DNA of 64,000 nucleotides from Butyrivibrio sp. (GTDB lineage: Bacteria; Bacillota; Clostridia; Lachnospirales; Lachnospiraceae). The stretch spans positions 38,687-102,686 of the forward strand of contig SVGA01000012.1 of assembly GCA_015056575.1 (NCBI GenBank), in the 5' to 3' direction. The position numbers and the translations under genes are program-made. Position 1 is the first letter of the stretch. Every line of letters starts with the position of its first letter. This document shows, in pieces, positions 9,284-18,908 of this stretch. The notes beneath the pieces are model-generated. The model was not told the DNA's origin, made no database searches, and worked only from the letters and a program-made list of their open reading frames with translations.

Positions 9284-10345
9284 ATTTACTAATTCCTCAA
9301 AGTTTTCTTCTTTAGTTTGTACAAAAGTCTCAACATCAAGTGCTGTGCTGTCATCAAAGGCGCTGTACTGCGCCCTTAGCAGTTCCTTAAAAGACCTGAG
9401 CGCGACCTCCCCCGGATTATGGGCCATAATAAGAAACGTATCTTCCCCGATCCTGAATATCATACTTTTCTCCGGTCTGCAGGCAGACACGGCTCTGGCG
9501 GTGTCACTTGCATTTTTGCCTCGAACAGATACAAGAATGACATCATTTACTTTCCTGCTCAGAAAGTATTTTTTCAGATAATCGATAAAACTCTCGTTAT
9601 AAAACTGTGTTTCCTCATCAATATATTGGTATCTCTTCTGGATGATATAGAAAGTGAGTATAAGAGATATGGCAGCACACAACGGTTCAATATACACCGA
9701 GGTTGTGGGAAGCAGTTCAAAAAAATAGGCTACAGCCCATGGGATAGCAAATACATCAAGTCTCAAAAGCAGCGGACGATCACGCTCTGTCTTATGATAA
9801 CGGACAATTTTAATAGCCTTTACAATGTACCAGACAACCGTCACAACAGAGACGATATAATACGTCAAAAGCCACAAGATAAAAAGCGCGGCGGATCTTA
9901 CCGAGACATCCTCAAGCCCGTTTACAGTCTCTGATTCCATTCTTTTTAATAACAGCACCCCAAAGATCCCTATAACCAGAATGAACAGATAAGGAATGTA
10001 GAAAAGCCTGTATCTTCGCTTTATCTCGTCCATGCTGCCGTTGATATAATAATCCACAAACAGCACCCACATCTGTGCGCTTAAAACCAGTAGTATCTGC
10101 GGAACAGTGCTAAAAACAAGAGGCCAAAACCCGAAAGGGTTCTGCGTAGCAAACAACCAGTCCATATTTTTTATGATGACCGTGGCACAATAAACTATCT
10201 CAATAGCGCACAGATATCTGAAAAATACGTCCTCCTTCCTTTTGCTGATGCGAAATCGTCTGTTCAGCAGAAAAAGAAGCAGTATGGCAACACCTGAAAC
10301 AGCAGACATAACTATATAGATGATCGTCTTCATCGAAACAGACAT
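9269..10345 (-). CDS. Seven-helix membrane protein with degenerate GGDEF domain
   Basis: Seven hydrophobic helices cover about residues 7-235, the layout of a 7TM sensor input region. A short C-terminal domain starts at IDEETQFYNESFIDYLKKYF, which is the shape of the GGDEF-domain opening (D.LTGLYNR). The signature position reads GEDTF (about 300-304) instead of GGDEF, and the metal-binding Asp region is absent, so diguanylate cyclase activity is unlikely. ATG 10345 has GAGGG 8 bases upstream; an upstream GTG at 10360 would overlap the stop of the previous gene. Within this locus it may be a membrane sensor or anchor (inference). Confidence 0.7.
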   Translation of the reverse strand: MSVSMKTIIYIVMSAVSGVAILLLFLLNRRFRISKRKEDVFFRYLCAIEIVYCATVIIKNMDWLFATQNPFGFWPLVFSTVPQILLVLSAQMWVLFVDYYINGSMDEIKRRYRLFYIPYLFILVIGIFGVLLLKRMESETVNGLEDVSVRSAALFILWLLTYYIVSVVTVVWYIVKAIKIVRYHKTERDRPLLLRLDVFAIPWAVAYFFELLPTTSVYIEPLCAAISLILTFYIIQKRYQYIDEETQFYNESFIDYLKKYFLSRKVNDVILVSVRGKNASDTARAVSACRPEKSMIFRIGEDTFLIMAHNPGEVALRSFKELLRAQYSAFDDSTALDVETFVQTKEENFEELVNRAGL

Positions 10346-10356
10346 ACTTAGGGCCC

Positions 10357-10899
10357 TCACTGATAACCGGCGGGATTTAACGCTTCCTTCACAAAATCGA
10401 TATCCGCTTCCCGGTCCATTACTTTGATGATAAGGTCTGCGTGAGCCCTCGCCGCAGCATAGGCATTGGTCATTACGATATTCATCTGCCGGTAAAGCTC
10501 TTCTCCCGTCATTTCTATACTTACAGGAACAGCCAGATGATAGGAGAGATATCTTTTTTCCATATCAAGGCGCCAGGCACCGCAGGGAAGTGATGCGTTT
10601 ATATAGCTCATGGCTTCAAACAACTGCGGGAAATTGCTGCTTGTAACCTCTTCCGCTATGGTAATGGTCCCGCAAAGATGCTGTATCTCATCATCCTCCG
10701 ATACGGGATTAAGGAAATAAAACTCTCCCAGTGCCTCACAGTCGGGAGACCAAAGGTCATCAAAAAGAACACTTAAGATCACAGGCTCGCCTTCATTTTC
10801 CGGCTCCCGCAGCATCGCAGGCTCCATGGCTTCCTGAAACTCCCCCTGAATTCTCTTAAGTATCTCGTGCCTTTCCTTCAAAAGATTGCTTATGTTCAT
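10357..10899 (-). CDS. YbjN / secretion-chaperone-like protein
   Basis: The 180-residue acidic, soluble protein has the alternating helix-strand-helix pattern of the YbjN/type III chaperone-like fold: a long N-terminal helix, beta strands (VILSVLFDDL, GTITIAEEV, WRLDMEKRYLSYHLAVPV) and a long C-terminal helix (YRQMNIVMTNAYAAARAHAD). Proteins of this shape often hold secreted proteins before export. The gene directly follows the 966-residue protein with a gap of 44 bases, so a chaperone-cargo pair is a reasonable hypothesis. ATG 10899 has GGAGG 7 bases upstream; the in-frame ATG at 10920 has none. Confidence 0.6.
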   Translation of the reverse strand: MNISNLLKERHEILKRIQGEFQEAMEPAMLREPENEGEPVILSVLFDDLWSPDCEALGEFYFLNPVSEDDEIQHLCGTITIAEEVTSSNFPQLFEAMSYINASLPCGAWRLDMEKRYLSYHLAVPVSIEMTGEELYRQMNIVMTNAYAAARAHADLIIKVMDREADIDFVKEALNPAGYQ

Positions 10900-10943
10900 G
10901 AATTTTCCTCCACAGATCACTTTGTCATATATACAGCTCCGGT

Positions 10944-13844
10944 TTATCTGCCTGTCATTCTCCTTGCAAGTATCTTCTTGTCCGGTTTGCCCTTTTTCTC
11001 ATTAAACGGAAGCCCAAAGCTCTTGATTATCTGTATATAGCCTTCTCTCTCATCCTTATCTGCAAAATCCTTGGTTACAAAGAGCTTGTTGTGGATAAGC
11101 TCGGCGTACTTCACCGCAATGGCGTCCATGGCAGTGAACATATCCGCATAACCTGCTGCCGCACACAGCTTTCTTCTTAGCTGGTCCTTAAATGCTTCGG
11201 GATCATGTATTCTTCGTCCCATCTCAGCCATCTTGTTTTCTACCCTTGTATAGAAATCTCCAAAGCCAAAGTAGTCATCAAAGGTCTGCGTGCGTATTTC
11301 CACCATCCGTTTCTTATTACGTATGAGCCCTATCAGAGTAAGTCCGATGCCCACAGGCGCCGTAAAGAGGCCAATCCCGGGAACAACTACGCTGACAAGA
11401 GAAACTACGCTCGATACTGTACCAATAGCAGCTGACTTTGCCTTATTCGAGGAAAGTCTCTCGGCCAGAACCATCATATTCTTTTCATATCTGGTCTCTT
11501 TGGATTCGGGATCATCCCTGTGCTTTGCTGCCAGATACTTGGAGGCCTTTACGGCATTGCGATGATCCAGCGCAGATGAGACAGTTGAGTAGGCGTTCAG
11601 GGCCGTCGCCACCCCGCTGGTTACGATTCCCGTAACCTGAAGGGCCGAGGAACCCGTGTACTTTGCCGTTTCAGTGAAATTCGATGCCTGCTCTGCCAAA
11701 AAACGGCCTTTCTCAATACCGTTCCAGGCAGACTGAACGCCTCCGGCAAAGGAGTTGATCGCGGTTACGATCTGCTGGGCGTAATCTGCAACATGAAGAT
11801 TGCTTCCGTTCATAATGAGATTGTTCACCGCCATCAGCATGGCACTGGCCTGCCCCAGAGTACCTGTAAGAGATCCGACTCCGCTGGCCGTGACAATGTC
11901 CATCTTTGCAAGCTGTGAACCATCAAGGCCCCATTGCAGACAGGACATTTTACCCAAAGCATCTCCCACAGCTTTCGGAACCTGCCTTAAGTTTTCAAAG
12001 CCTTCCCTGTCTTCGCCTACACTTACCGGATTGAGTTCCCGATCCGGTGAAAAATTATATTCACCGGCTATCTTCCCGACCTCATTATCGGCCGCAATAA
12101 GCTTCTTTATGGCATTTGAAGCCTCACCCTTAAGGAAATCCAGCCTTCTGTCTATCATTTCCTTTTCTTCTTTGCCCTTTGTACTTAAGGCTCTTATCTG
12201 CTCACTTTGAATATCGTTTAATAAACCGTAGGTTTTTTTCAGCAGCATTTTTCTGGTGAAATCCGCAACGGCAAGCTTTTCCTCTCCGGTAAGCTTGTCC
12301 TTGTCTAACCTGCTTAGCTCATCAAATGCCTCTCTCTCCTCTTTGGATTCCACGGCGATATCCCTGCCGTCCTTTATCATTTCCTTATACTCTTCATTTG
12401 CGCGAAGGGCATCAGAGAGTTTACTCATATAAGTGTAAGCGCCCGAAGCCCAGGATGTAACCTTAAGCTTTGTAGCTTTCATCCTGTCCCTGAAGGTATC
12501 AAGATTCGGAATATATGACTGGGACTGCCATACAGCCAGGGTACTCGGAACCTTTCTCAGTCCCGCCTCAATAAGATAATAGATAAAAAGTCTCTCCCTC
12601 TTGGACTTTCTAAAGAGTTCATTTATGATATCCGAGTGATTGTTTTTAAGCCTCCTGGCAACGCTTCCCAGCATTCCGCCGTTATGGGCATTTCTTACAA
12701 ACCACTGGTCTATCCTGTCTATGGCATCAAGCTGGCTCTGTGTAAGCCCCTGATCTATCTCGTCTGCCGAAAGCTCTTTTTCTTTCTTCTTTTCATCCAT
12801 GGATCTGATCTGATCCAGGGTCATCTTAGTGATATCATCAACTTTTGCTTTCTTGCCCTTTTCAAGTCCGTCTATAAGAGCAACCTGCCTTCTAAGAAGA
12901 TCATACTGCATTATGACATAGGGCATTTTTTCCCCTTGATGGATGATCTTATACCGGGCAATATCTCCCTCATAGGGCAAAAGAAGATTCAGCTTTTCCC
13001 TCACGTGTGCTCTCTCATCGATGATCTCATCCTTTCCGAGGGTCAGTCCCCATTTCTCATAGGCATCCCCAAGATGTTCGATGCTGTCATCGATGCGCTT
13101 TTTCTCTTTCTTAGTGGGATTATTTATGACATGGACTCTGGTATCTCCGGGTATTTTGATATTCATGGCCGAAAGAAGGTTCTCGAAAAGCCCCTTCATT
13201 GAATCACGGATCTCTACGGCTGCCTGTTTTCTTGTCTGTCCTTTTTCGGAAAAAATGTGTCCCCTGTGGGTGTCATAGTAAGCATTGGCATATTCCGAAA
13301 CCAGAAGCACTGCCGAAACAATATCGTCAGTTGATGATCTTTTGTTCTCCAGTACGCTTTTTAATGTCTCCAGGGACTCACAGAGCCTCTTAAAGAAGGG
13401 AGATCTGTCGGGATCATCCGTTTCCTTTAGCTTCTTGAGCTGTCCGTTATTTCCGAAAAAAGACCTGCCTATATTCCTATAGGTTAGCTCAAGAGTCCTT
13501 TCCCCAAGGATGGACCTGCCGGATTCAACCTGCAGGGAAGAAAGAGCGGGTCTTCTTCTTGCAAGCTTTGAAAAGGCAGGATCTGTCTTTTTATAATCCG
13601 CCGTAACAAAATCGTACTTTTCCCCCAGCTCAACTTCAGTAAACTTGTCAAGCTTAAGGGTTTCTTTATCCTGCTCTTCATCCAGAAGTTCTTTTACAGT
13701 TTTTTGAAGAGGAACGGTTTTTACATTGTTTATCTCTTCTGCCTGCTGCTTGGTGATATCTTCAAGATGAAGGTCATCTTCAATAATATCAAGCTTCTGT
13801 TTGGAATATTTCAGGGATTCCTGTATTTCCTTCCGAGGGTCCAT
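10944..13844 (-). CDS. Large helical protein with hydrophobic C-terminal segments, candidate effector or tail component
   Basis: The protein has 966 residues and no signal peptide. The first 620 residues are highly charged and helical with coiled-coil stretches. Gly/Ala/Ser/Val-rich segments at about 650-676, 731-759 and 804-841 (the last includes VVSLVSVVVPGIGLFTAPVG) resemble membrane-inserting hairpins of pore-forming or translocated proteins. A charged C-terminal domain of about 120 residues follows. I know no family for it. The neighbouring chaperone-like gene and the lack of a Sec signal fit a protein loaded into another secretion route (inference). GGAGG precedes ATG 13844. Confidence 0.7.
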   Translation of the reverse strand: MDPRKEIQESLKYSKQKLDIIEDDLHLEDITKQQAEEINNVKTVPLQKTVKELLDEEQDKETLKLDKFTEVELGEKYDFVTADYKKTDPAFSKLARRRPALSSLQVESGRSILGERTLELTYRNIGRSFFGNNGQLKKLKETDDPDRSPFFKRLCESLETLKSVLENKRSSTDDIVSAVLLVSEYANAYYDTHRGHIFSEKGQTRKQAAVEIRDSMKGLFENLLSAMNIKIPGDTRVHVINNPTKKEKKRIDDSIEHLGDAYEKWGLTLGKDEIIDERAHVREKLNLLLPYEGDIARYKIIHQGEKMPYVIMQYDLLRRQVALIDGLEKGKKAKVDDITKMTLDQIRSMDEKKKEKELSADEIDQGLTQSQLDAIDRIDQWFVRNAHNGGMLGSVARRLKNNHSDIINELFRKSKRERLFIYYLIEAGLRKVPSTLAVWQSQSYIPNLDTFRDRMKATKLKVTSWASGAYTYMSKLSDALRANEEYKEMIKDGRDIAVESKEEREAFDELSRLDKDKLTGEEKLAVADFTRKMLLKKTYGLLNDIQSEQIRALSTKGKEEKEMIDRRLDFLKGEASNAIKKLIAADNEVGKIAGEYNFSPDRELNPVSVGEDREGFENLRQVPKAVGDALGKMSCLQWGLDGSQLAKMDIVTASGVGSLTGTLGQASAMLMAVNNLIMNGSNLHVADYAQQIVTAINSFAGGVQSAWNGIEKGRFLAEQASNFTETAKYTGSSALQVTGIVTSGVATALNAYSTVSSALDHRNAVKASKYLAAKHRDDPESKETRYEKNMMVLAERLSSNKAKSAAIGTVSSVVSLVSVVVPGIGLFTAPVGIGLTLIGLIRNKKRMVEIRTQTFDDYFGFGDFYTRVENKMAEMGRRIHDPEAFKDQLRRKLCAAAGYADMFTAMDAIAVKYAELIHNKLFVTKDFADKDEREGYIQIIKSFGLPFNEKKGKPDKKILARRMTGR

Positions 13845-13868
13845 TCATCATCCTCCTTATTCCAACAT

Positions 13869-14702
13869 TTACAGATACAATACCATTTCAATGGCCGGGT
13901 ACTCTCTGTCAGCCTCGCCAAACAGATTGATCAGCTCATCATACCTGTCATCTCCGACAGACTGGAAAACCACCTCTTCTATATCCTGATCCACGGTCAC
14001 GCTGATCCCAAATTTGACTGCAAGCGCCGTAAACACTTCTCTTTTGTCGCAGGAGGGATCAAGAAAGAAATTGTTTACGATGACTTTTTTTCCTTCCCTG
14101 TATGCTTTTGCAGCCCCGATGACCTCATTGTTTTCCAGATAGAACACCGAAAGCTGCTCATCGAAGCTGCTTCTTATCATGAAAAGTCCTATATCATCCC
14201 TTTCGTTTAAACGAACGATACACTCATCACCGGGACCGGCAAGTCTTACCACCTTTTCAAGACTGTCTCTCATCTTCGGCACCAGCCTTGAAAACTTTCC
14301 GGAAAGAAGTCTTTCGATGCCGTAATACAAGACTTTCTCATCTATGACCATTGGAATAAAGTCATTTGCCGCAGCATAGTTGTAGCTTTCAAGAAGCTCT
14401 GCCGCATTCTCCGAGACCTCCCTGTAGATAACATATTTTACCCCTGCTTTTTTCAGGCTTTCCAGGGATCTGTTCAGAAGCTCTTTTCCATAACCGTTTC
14501 CCCGAAACTCCTCGTAGATCATAAGGTTTTCCAGCTTCACGGCCCCGGGCAGATCCTCGGAAAGAGTATATATGACAAGACCCATAAGCTTATTGTCTGC
14601 CGTCCTCTCGATCCCATAGGCGCAGGTATTTTGACCCTTCAGGTATCCTGGGGTTTCGTCTTTGGAAATGGCTATTCTCTTACATGCAACAGCATCCGGC
14701 AT
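13869..14702 (-). CDS. Two-domain GNAT-like acetyltransferase
   Basis: The first domain is a clear GNAT fold: ENLMIYEEFRGNGYGKELL supplies the acetyl-CoA-binding R/Q-x-x-G-x-G/A motif (RGNGYGK, about residues 67-73). The second half (SVFYLENNEVIGAAKAY, then VIVNNFFLDPS) repeats the GNAT strand pattern without the motif and lines up with the second halves of the proteins at 14720 and 18909. Substrate is unknown. AAAGGAG precedes ATG 14702; GTG 14711 is less likely. It lies 25 bases upstream of the 966-residue gene start region and 17 bases after the 14720 gene. Confidence 0.75.
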   Translation of the reverse strand: MPDAVACKRIAISKDETPGYLKGQNTCAYGIERTADNKLMGLVIYTLSEDLPGAVKLENLMIYEEFRGNGYGKELLNRSLESLKKAGVKYVIYREVSENAAELLESYNYAAANDFIPMVIDEKVLYYGIERLLSGKFSRLVPKMRDSLEKVVRLAGPGDECIVRLNERDDIGLFMIRSSFDEQLSVFYLENNEVIGAAKAYREGKKVIVNNFFLDPSCDKREVFTALAVKFGISVTVDQDIEEVVFQSVGDDRYDELINLFGEADREYPAIEMVLYL

Positions 14703-14719
14703 AGCTTCCACTCCTTTTT

Positions 14720-15580
14720 CTACTTTTCACTTCGTATGCCGCATATCACAGTCTTTCCCTTTGCCCCCGGAAAAAGATAATCCGTAAGCTTTCTGGTCTT
14801 GCTGTCATGGCGCCGCAAAAGCACCTGAGTGTCCCCGGGGTATTTGGAAGCCGCAGCATTTATGGCAAATCTCATCATCTCAAGCATGTATTTGTCCGCG
14901 TCGATTCCCTGGGAAAACAAAAGGACCGGCATCAGAATCCCGCCTTTTGTCATTCTTACAAGAAACAGTGAACTGACCTTATCGTCAGTGATGACACAGC
15001 ATGATACATCCATCTCAAACCACTCCATGGGCAGATCCGGAAGATCCTCCTCAAGTCCGTATCTTCCACTGAACATGCAATTGGTTATACCTCTTTTAAA
15101 CTGCAAAAGATCCAGCTCCGAAACAGGCTTGATGTAAGAAGGAGATGTCTTTTTCTTTGCGAGCTTAAGAAGTGCAACACTGCTCAAAGGCTCCAGAAGA
15201 TCAACACTCTCCTTCTTTGTCAGTTCAAATCCGTTATCGGCCAGGATCTTTTGTATATCACCGGGGAGCATTGACATTTCAAAAACAGTTTTGCCAACCC
15301 CCTCCCCGGTCGCTCTTTTGTGGTATTCCCCCAGCATGGCACCGGCATCCGCACCTTCGCCGGCGACAAACAGTTCGAGTTGTGCCTCGATCTTGTCTTC
15401 ACTTGAAAGATTCTTAAGGCGCCAGGCAAGGACAGACTTTATATCCTCATCTTCATCGCATTCTTCCAGCGCTTCATAGCAGTCTCTGCCAAGGTTATCT
15501 GAAAGCTCGGCTCCGAGAATCCGAATATATTTTTCGTTGCTTCCGTTTTCAATGGCCCTGATCCTGTTCACGCCTGCCAC
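14720..15580 (-). CDS. Degenerate two-domain GNAT-like protein
   Basis: The protein has about 286 residues. The C-terminal half (VSCCVITDDKVSSLFLVRM, ILMPVLLFSQGIDADKYM, then a helix and DTQVLLRRHD) matches the second domain of the neighbour at 18909 in order and spacing. The first half lacks a recognisable acetyl-CoA-binding motif. It is probably a paralogue that lost catalysis in its first domain and may bind a partner instead. Translation starts at GTG 15580 or GTG 15571; the second has GAGGTGG at good distance. It lies 74 bases after the kinase-like gene. Confidence 0.6.
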   Translation of the reverse strand: MAGVNRIRAIENGSNEKYIRILGAELSDNLGRDCYEALEECDEDEDIKSVLAWRLKNLSSEDKIEAQLELFVAGEGADAGAMLGEYHKRATGEGVGKTVFEMSMLPGDIQKILADNGFELTKKESVDLLEPLSSVALLKLAKKKTSPSYIKPVSELDLLQFKRGITNCMFSGRYGLEEDLPDLPMEWFEMDVSCCVITDDKVSSLFLVRMTKGGILMPVLLFSQGIDADKYMLEMMRFAINAAASKYPGDTQVLLRRHDSKTRKLTDYLFPGAKGKTVICGIRSEK

Positions 15581-15653
15581 CTCTTCACCTTATTTCCGGA
15601 TAAACCGGGGCTCACCGGATTTCCTTCTGAATCTTTCTTTTCCGTCCTCAACG

Positions 15654-18600
15654 TCACGCCTTTACGCTGCCGCTTATCATGGTGCTGTAGGAGGTAAGAT
15701 TTTGCTTCAGACCATGCATACGCTTGATTTTCCTGTGCTCGTTGGTATTTTCGAGTCTTGTCTGCCTCTCGTCCTGACTTAAGAATTCGTTGAAGTTTTC
15801 ATCGGACATCAGGAAGTTCTCATCCTCTGTGGCAAAATAGCTCATTCCCGGATCCCAGGCAATTTCCTTTATATCCTTTATCTGTGCATAATCGTCACTA
15901 TCCAGGAAGAAGCTTCTAAGCTTGCTTCCTTCAGGATACATCTGTTCTAGTATTCTTTCCGCCATGATCTGGCACTTTTCTATTTCTTCTTTCTGCTGAA
16001 CGATCCTTTCCTTTAAAGCCATGATCTTATCTTCCTGCCATCCAAGGTCATGGAGAGCAAGCTTTACGGTGTCTTCGAAATGATTCTGCATCTCGCAGAT
16101 ATCAAGATAAGCCTGCCTGTCCATATGAAGCATGGTAGGAACTTCCATGTATTCCGCCTCTTCGCTTTTCTTGTTTTCTTCATTTTGCTGATCAGCCACT
16201 TTCTTGGCATTAAGCTTCTCGATCACCTTCTTCTTAACTTCTGCCAAAAGAGCTGTTCTGTCTTTTTCTTTCATGGCATCCAGCTGAAGTTTGAAATTAT
16301 AGATAACTGTCCTTATCTTGTGCTCGATGTACCCGGTACCGGTTGATTCTTTTTTCTCAGCTTCATTATCGCTTACATCGATCTGCGAAAGGTCGGCATG
16401 AAGCAGCATGGCCTCTGCCAGAACATTCACTCTGTCTTCCTTTTTCAGATCCTTCAGATTTGTCATACCGTTATCATCAAATTTAATATGATTTCCTATG
16501 GCACCGCACCTATCCAGAATACTTTTCTTTAAATTCGCTGTTATAGGTTCTCCGTTAAGCATCTTAGATGTTTCCAGCATTTTTTCGGTATCGGAGATCT
16601 TTGTACTTATAAATTTCACTCCAAGCTGCGTCTCGGTAAAAAGGTATTTATCCAGTATGTTGTATCCGATTTTCTCACCTTTTTCATCGCAGATATACAT
16701 TGAATATCTGTCATTCTTTTTGAGTATCATTCCGTTATACTCATAAAAGGTCTCCATGCTGCCAGCAATCTGCTTCTTTGGCAGTTCTTCGGCGCTTTCT
16801 ACTCCCAGTTCCTTGAGTTTGATGACCTTTGACTGATAGTAACCTATCCGCCTGTTACGCTCATGAACATCATAATAACCGGTTCCGATCCTGGGCGTAG
16901 GTACCTTCATATTTTCAAACAGCTTTAAATTCGCTCCGCCCATAAGTCTGGCATTAAAATATACCGCCTCGGGACTGGTCCTTGAAATCTTTCTGAGTAT
17001 AGGGGGAAGCATTCCGTTCTTTATGCTTGCACCGTCGGGGTTATCTTTTTGCTTAAAAGCATCCTTCAGATTCATGACGCCAAAGGACATGTCGTGGTCA
17101 TAAGAGCCGATACTCTCTATGACGATATCCTGATTAAGGGGCTTATTCTCATCATAGTTGGTAAGATCGGGTTTGGTCTTGCACTTAAAGTTTCTCCAGT
17201 GTCTGTCTGTCTGAAGAAAAGTAGTATCGATCATCTGAAGTCTTACCATCTGTCTTAAAGCCTTTGGTGAATAATGGATTTTTTTGCCATTCTTTTCTGC
17301 TATTTCCACAAGCTTTAGCATCTCAAGTCCCGGTGCCTCAACAGATATGGTTCCGGATACGTCTTCGGAATGTTCTTTTCCCGCAAGTTTAATATTAAGG
17401 ACTGCACTCTCGGATGAAGTTATTACATCATTAAATCCAAAGAGATTGGCGATACGGTAAGTTGCGGTGTTATTCTTGGCCATGACCTCATCATCTGAGG
17501 CGTTACTTCTGTCTTTCTGCTGCCCGTATGCCTCTATTTCTTTGCCCAGTGTCATTGTAAAGAATCTGCTTATTCTGGAATTACCGCCGTTTTGTTCCTT
17601 GGGATCAGCTTCCAGGGACATACGTTTTAAAACGGCAAACAATTCCTTATCTTTGCTAAGACTAAGACCAAGAGGATTCTTCTTTGATTTAGCCATTTGC
17701 TCAATCCACTGATACTCAGTCATCTTCTCAAAGACTTTATGCTCCTTTATATTGGCTTCGAGAGCCTTCTGCCTTAGCTGATTATTTTCCGCCTTTGCCT
17801 TTTCAAGGTCCGCCTTCATGGTTATCAAAGTACGTTTGGATTCCTCAGCTTTTGTATTGTATACCGCCAGATCACTGAATACCTTATCAAAGTCATGCCC
17901 CAGGAAGGAGAGATATCTCTTGTTCAATTCCTTGCTGTCTTTGATATTATCGGATGCGGAATCAAGCTTGGTCTTCATTTGGGTTAAGAATTCTTCTCCG
18001 AATTCATAATCCTTCATATCAATCTTGCCATGGAGCCTCGCCTCTTCTCTTCTGGCATCTCCGCTATGTTCTTTGCTGTGTGCAAGCTGCCCGAGGCGTC
18101 TGTTGACAAAGCCCTTGAGATCATCACCCACGGGTTTGAGGTTCTGTTTGAAGTAGTAGTACCCATCTTTTCCGTTGATATTAAGCCTGATCCTGTAAAC
18201 ATCAGTGGAATTTCCCTCAATCTGAAGCTCTGCTTCCCCTATTACCTGATGAGAGTTGGCTTTATCCAGAAGATCCCTGGTACTTTTTATATTCGCAAGC
18301 TCCTCCGGCTTAAACTTCATGTCAGCTATTTGGGAAACTACCACCGAGAGAAGCTCCCTTTCTTTTTCAAGAGCCAGTTTCATCGCTTCTACTCTGCGAT
18401 AACGCTTTTTGGTCCAATTATACTTGGGAGTTTTTGTATCAAGATAGTACTGGCAGGCATTGATGGCTGCATCGAATCCTTTAAGGTGTGTCTGCTTAAG
18501 CGCATTGGCATCAACCATCCCGTTAAGTCTGGGAACATCACCTTCAAGCAGAGCATTAAGGCCGTTAACCATCTTAATGACAGTATTCATCTCATTGCTG

Positions 18601-18896
18601 TTTCTGAATATGCCGGTGGTCTTTGCCATAGTAGCCGCCTGGATCCTGGCAAAGTCCTTGGTGGCCTTGACCCTGTCTTCAAATGAAACAGGCTGCTGCA
18701 TTTCCTCTGGGTTTACAGTTTCCATTCCCATTCCAAGAAGCTTGCTCTGAAGAGTCTGCCCCCTTTCATACAGATCCTGCGGACGGGCATTGGCATCCTC
18801 CTCTTTGATATTTGTAAACTGCATCTGATCCCTGGTATACTCCATGGGATTATAAGTTGAAACATTCTTTTCCGTTACTTTATATTTAAAGTCCAT
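15654..18896 (-). CDS. 1080-residue protein with HipA/PI4K-like atypical kinase motifs, candidate effector
   Basis: No signal peptide or membrane helix. A helical N-terminal 200 residues precede a beta-rich N-lobe-like segment with a candidate ATP-binding Lys (YYYFK, K250). A coiled-coil insert covers about 300-470. Then ATYRIANLFGFNDVITSSE (478-496) matches the helix typical of PI4K/FAM20/HipA-type kinases, DRHWRNF (564-570) matches their catalytic loop (DRHxxN), and SYDHDMSFG (598-606) sits where the metal-binding Asp motif belongs. The last 450 residues are helical and charged. The motifs and their order are visible; kinase activity is inferred. It follows a GNAT-like gene by 12 bases. GGAGA precedes ATG 18896. 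Confidence 0.65.
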   Translation of the reverse strand: MDFKYKVTEKNVSTYNPMEYTRDQMQFTNIKEEDANARPQDLYERGQTLQSKLLGMGMETVNPEEMQQPVSFEDRVKATKDFARIQAATMAKTTGIFRNSNEMNTVIKMVNGLNALLEGDVPRLNGMVDANALKQTHLKGFDAAINACQYYLDTKTPKYNWTKKRYRRVEAMKLALEKERELLSVVVSQIADMKFKPEELANIKSTRDLLDKANSHQVIGEAELQIEGNSTDVYRIRLNINGKDGYYYFKQNLKPVGDDLKGFVNRRLGQLAHSKEHSGDARREEARLHGKIDMKDYEFGEEFLTQMKTKLDSASDNIKDSKELNKRYLSFLGHDFDKVFSDLAVYNTKAEESKRTLITMKADLEKAKAENNQLRQKALEANIKEHKVFEKMTEYQWIEQMAKSKKNPLGLSLSKDKELFAVLKRMSLEADPKEQNGGNSRISRFFTMTLGKEIEAYGQQKDRSNASDDEVMAKNNTATYRIANLFGFNDVITSSESAVLNIKLAGKEHSEDVSGTISVEAPGLEMLKLVEIAEKNGKKIHYSPKALRQMVRLQMIDTTFLQTDRHWRNFKCKTKPDLTNYDENKPLNQDIVIESIGSYDHDMSFGVMNLKDAFKQKDNPDGASIKNGMLPPILRKISRTSPEAVYFNARLMGGANLKLFENMKVPTPRIGTGYYDVHERNRRIGYYQSKVIKLKELGVESAEELPKKQIAGSMETFYEYNGMILKKNDRYSMYICDEKGEKIGYNILDKYLFTETQLGVKFISTKISDTEKMLETSKMLNGEPITANLKKSILDRCGAIGNHIKFDDNGMTNLKDLKKEDRVNVLAEAMLLHADLSQIDVSDNEAEKKESTGTGYIEHKIRTVIYNFKLQLDAMKEKDRTALLAEVKKKVIEKLNAKKVADQQNEENKKSEEAEYMEVPTMLHMDRQAYLDICEMQNHFEDTVKLALHDLGWQEDKIMALKERIVQQKEEIEKCQIMAERILEQMYPEGSKLRSFFLDSDDYAQIKDIKEIAWDPGMSYFATEDENFLMSDENFNEFLSQDERQTRLENTNEHRKIKRMHGLKQNLTSYSTMISGSVKA

Positions 18897-18908
18897 ACCA
18901 TTCTCCGT

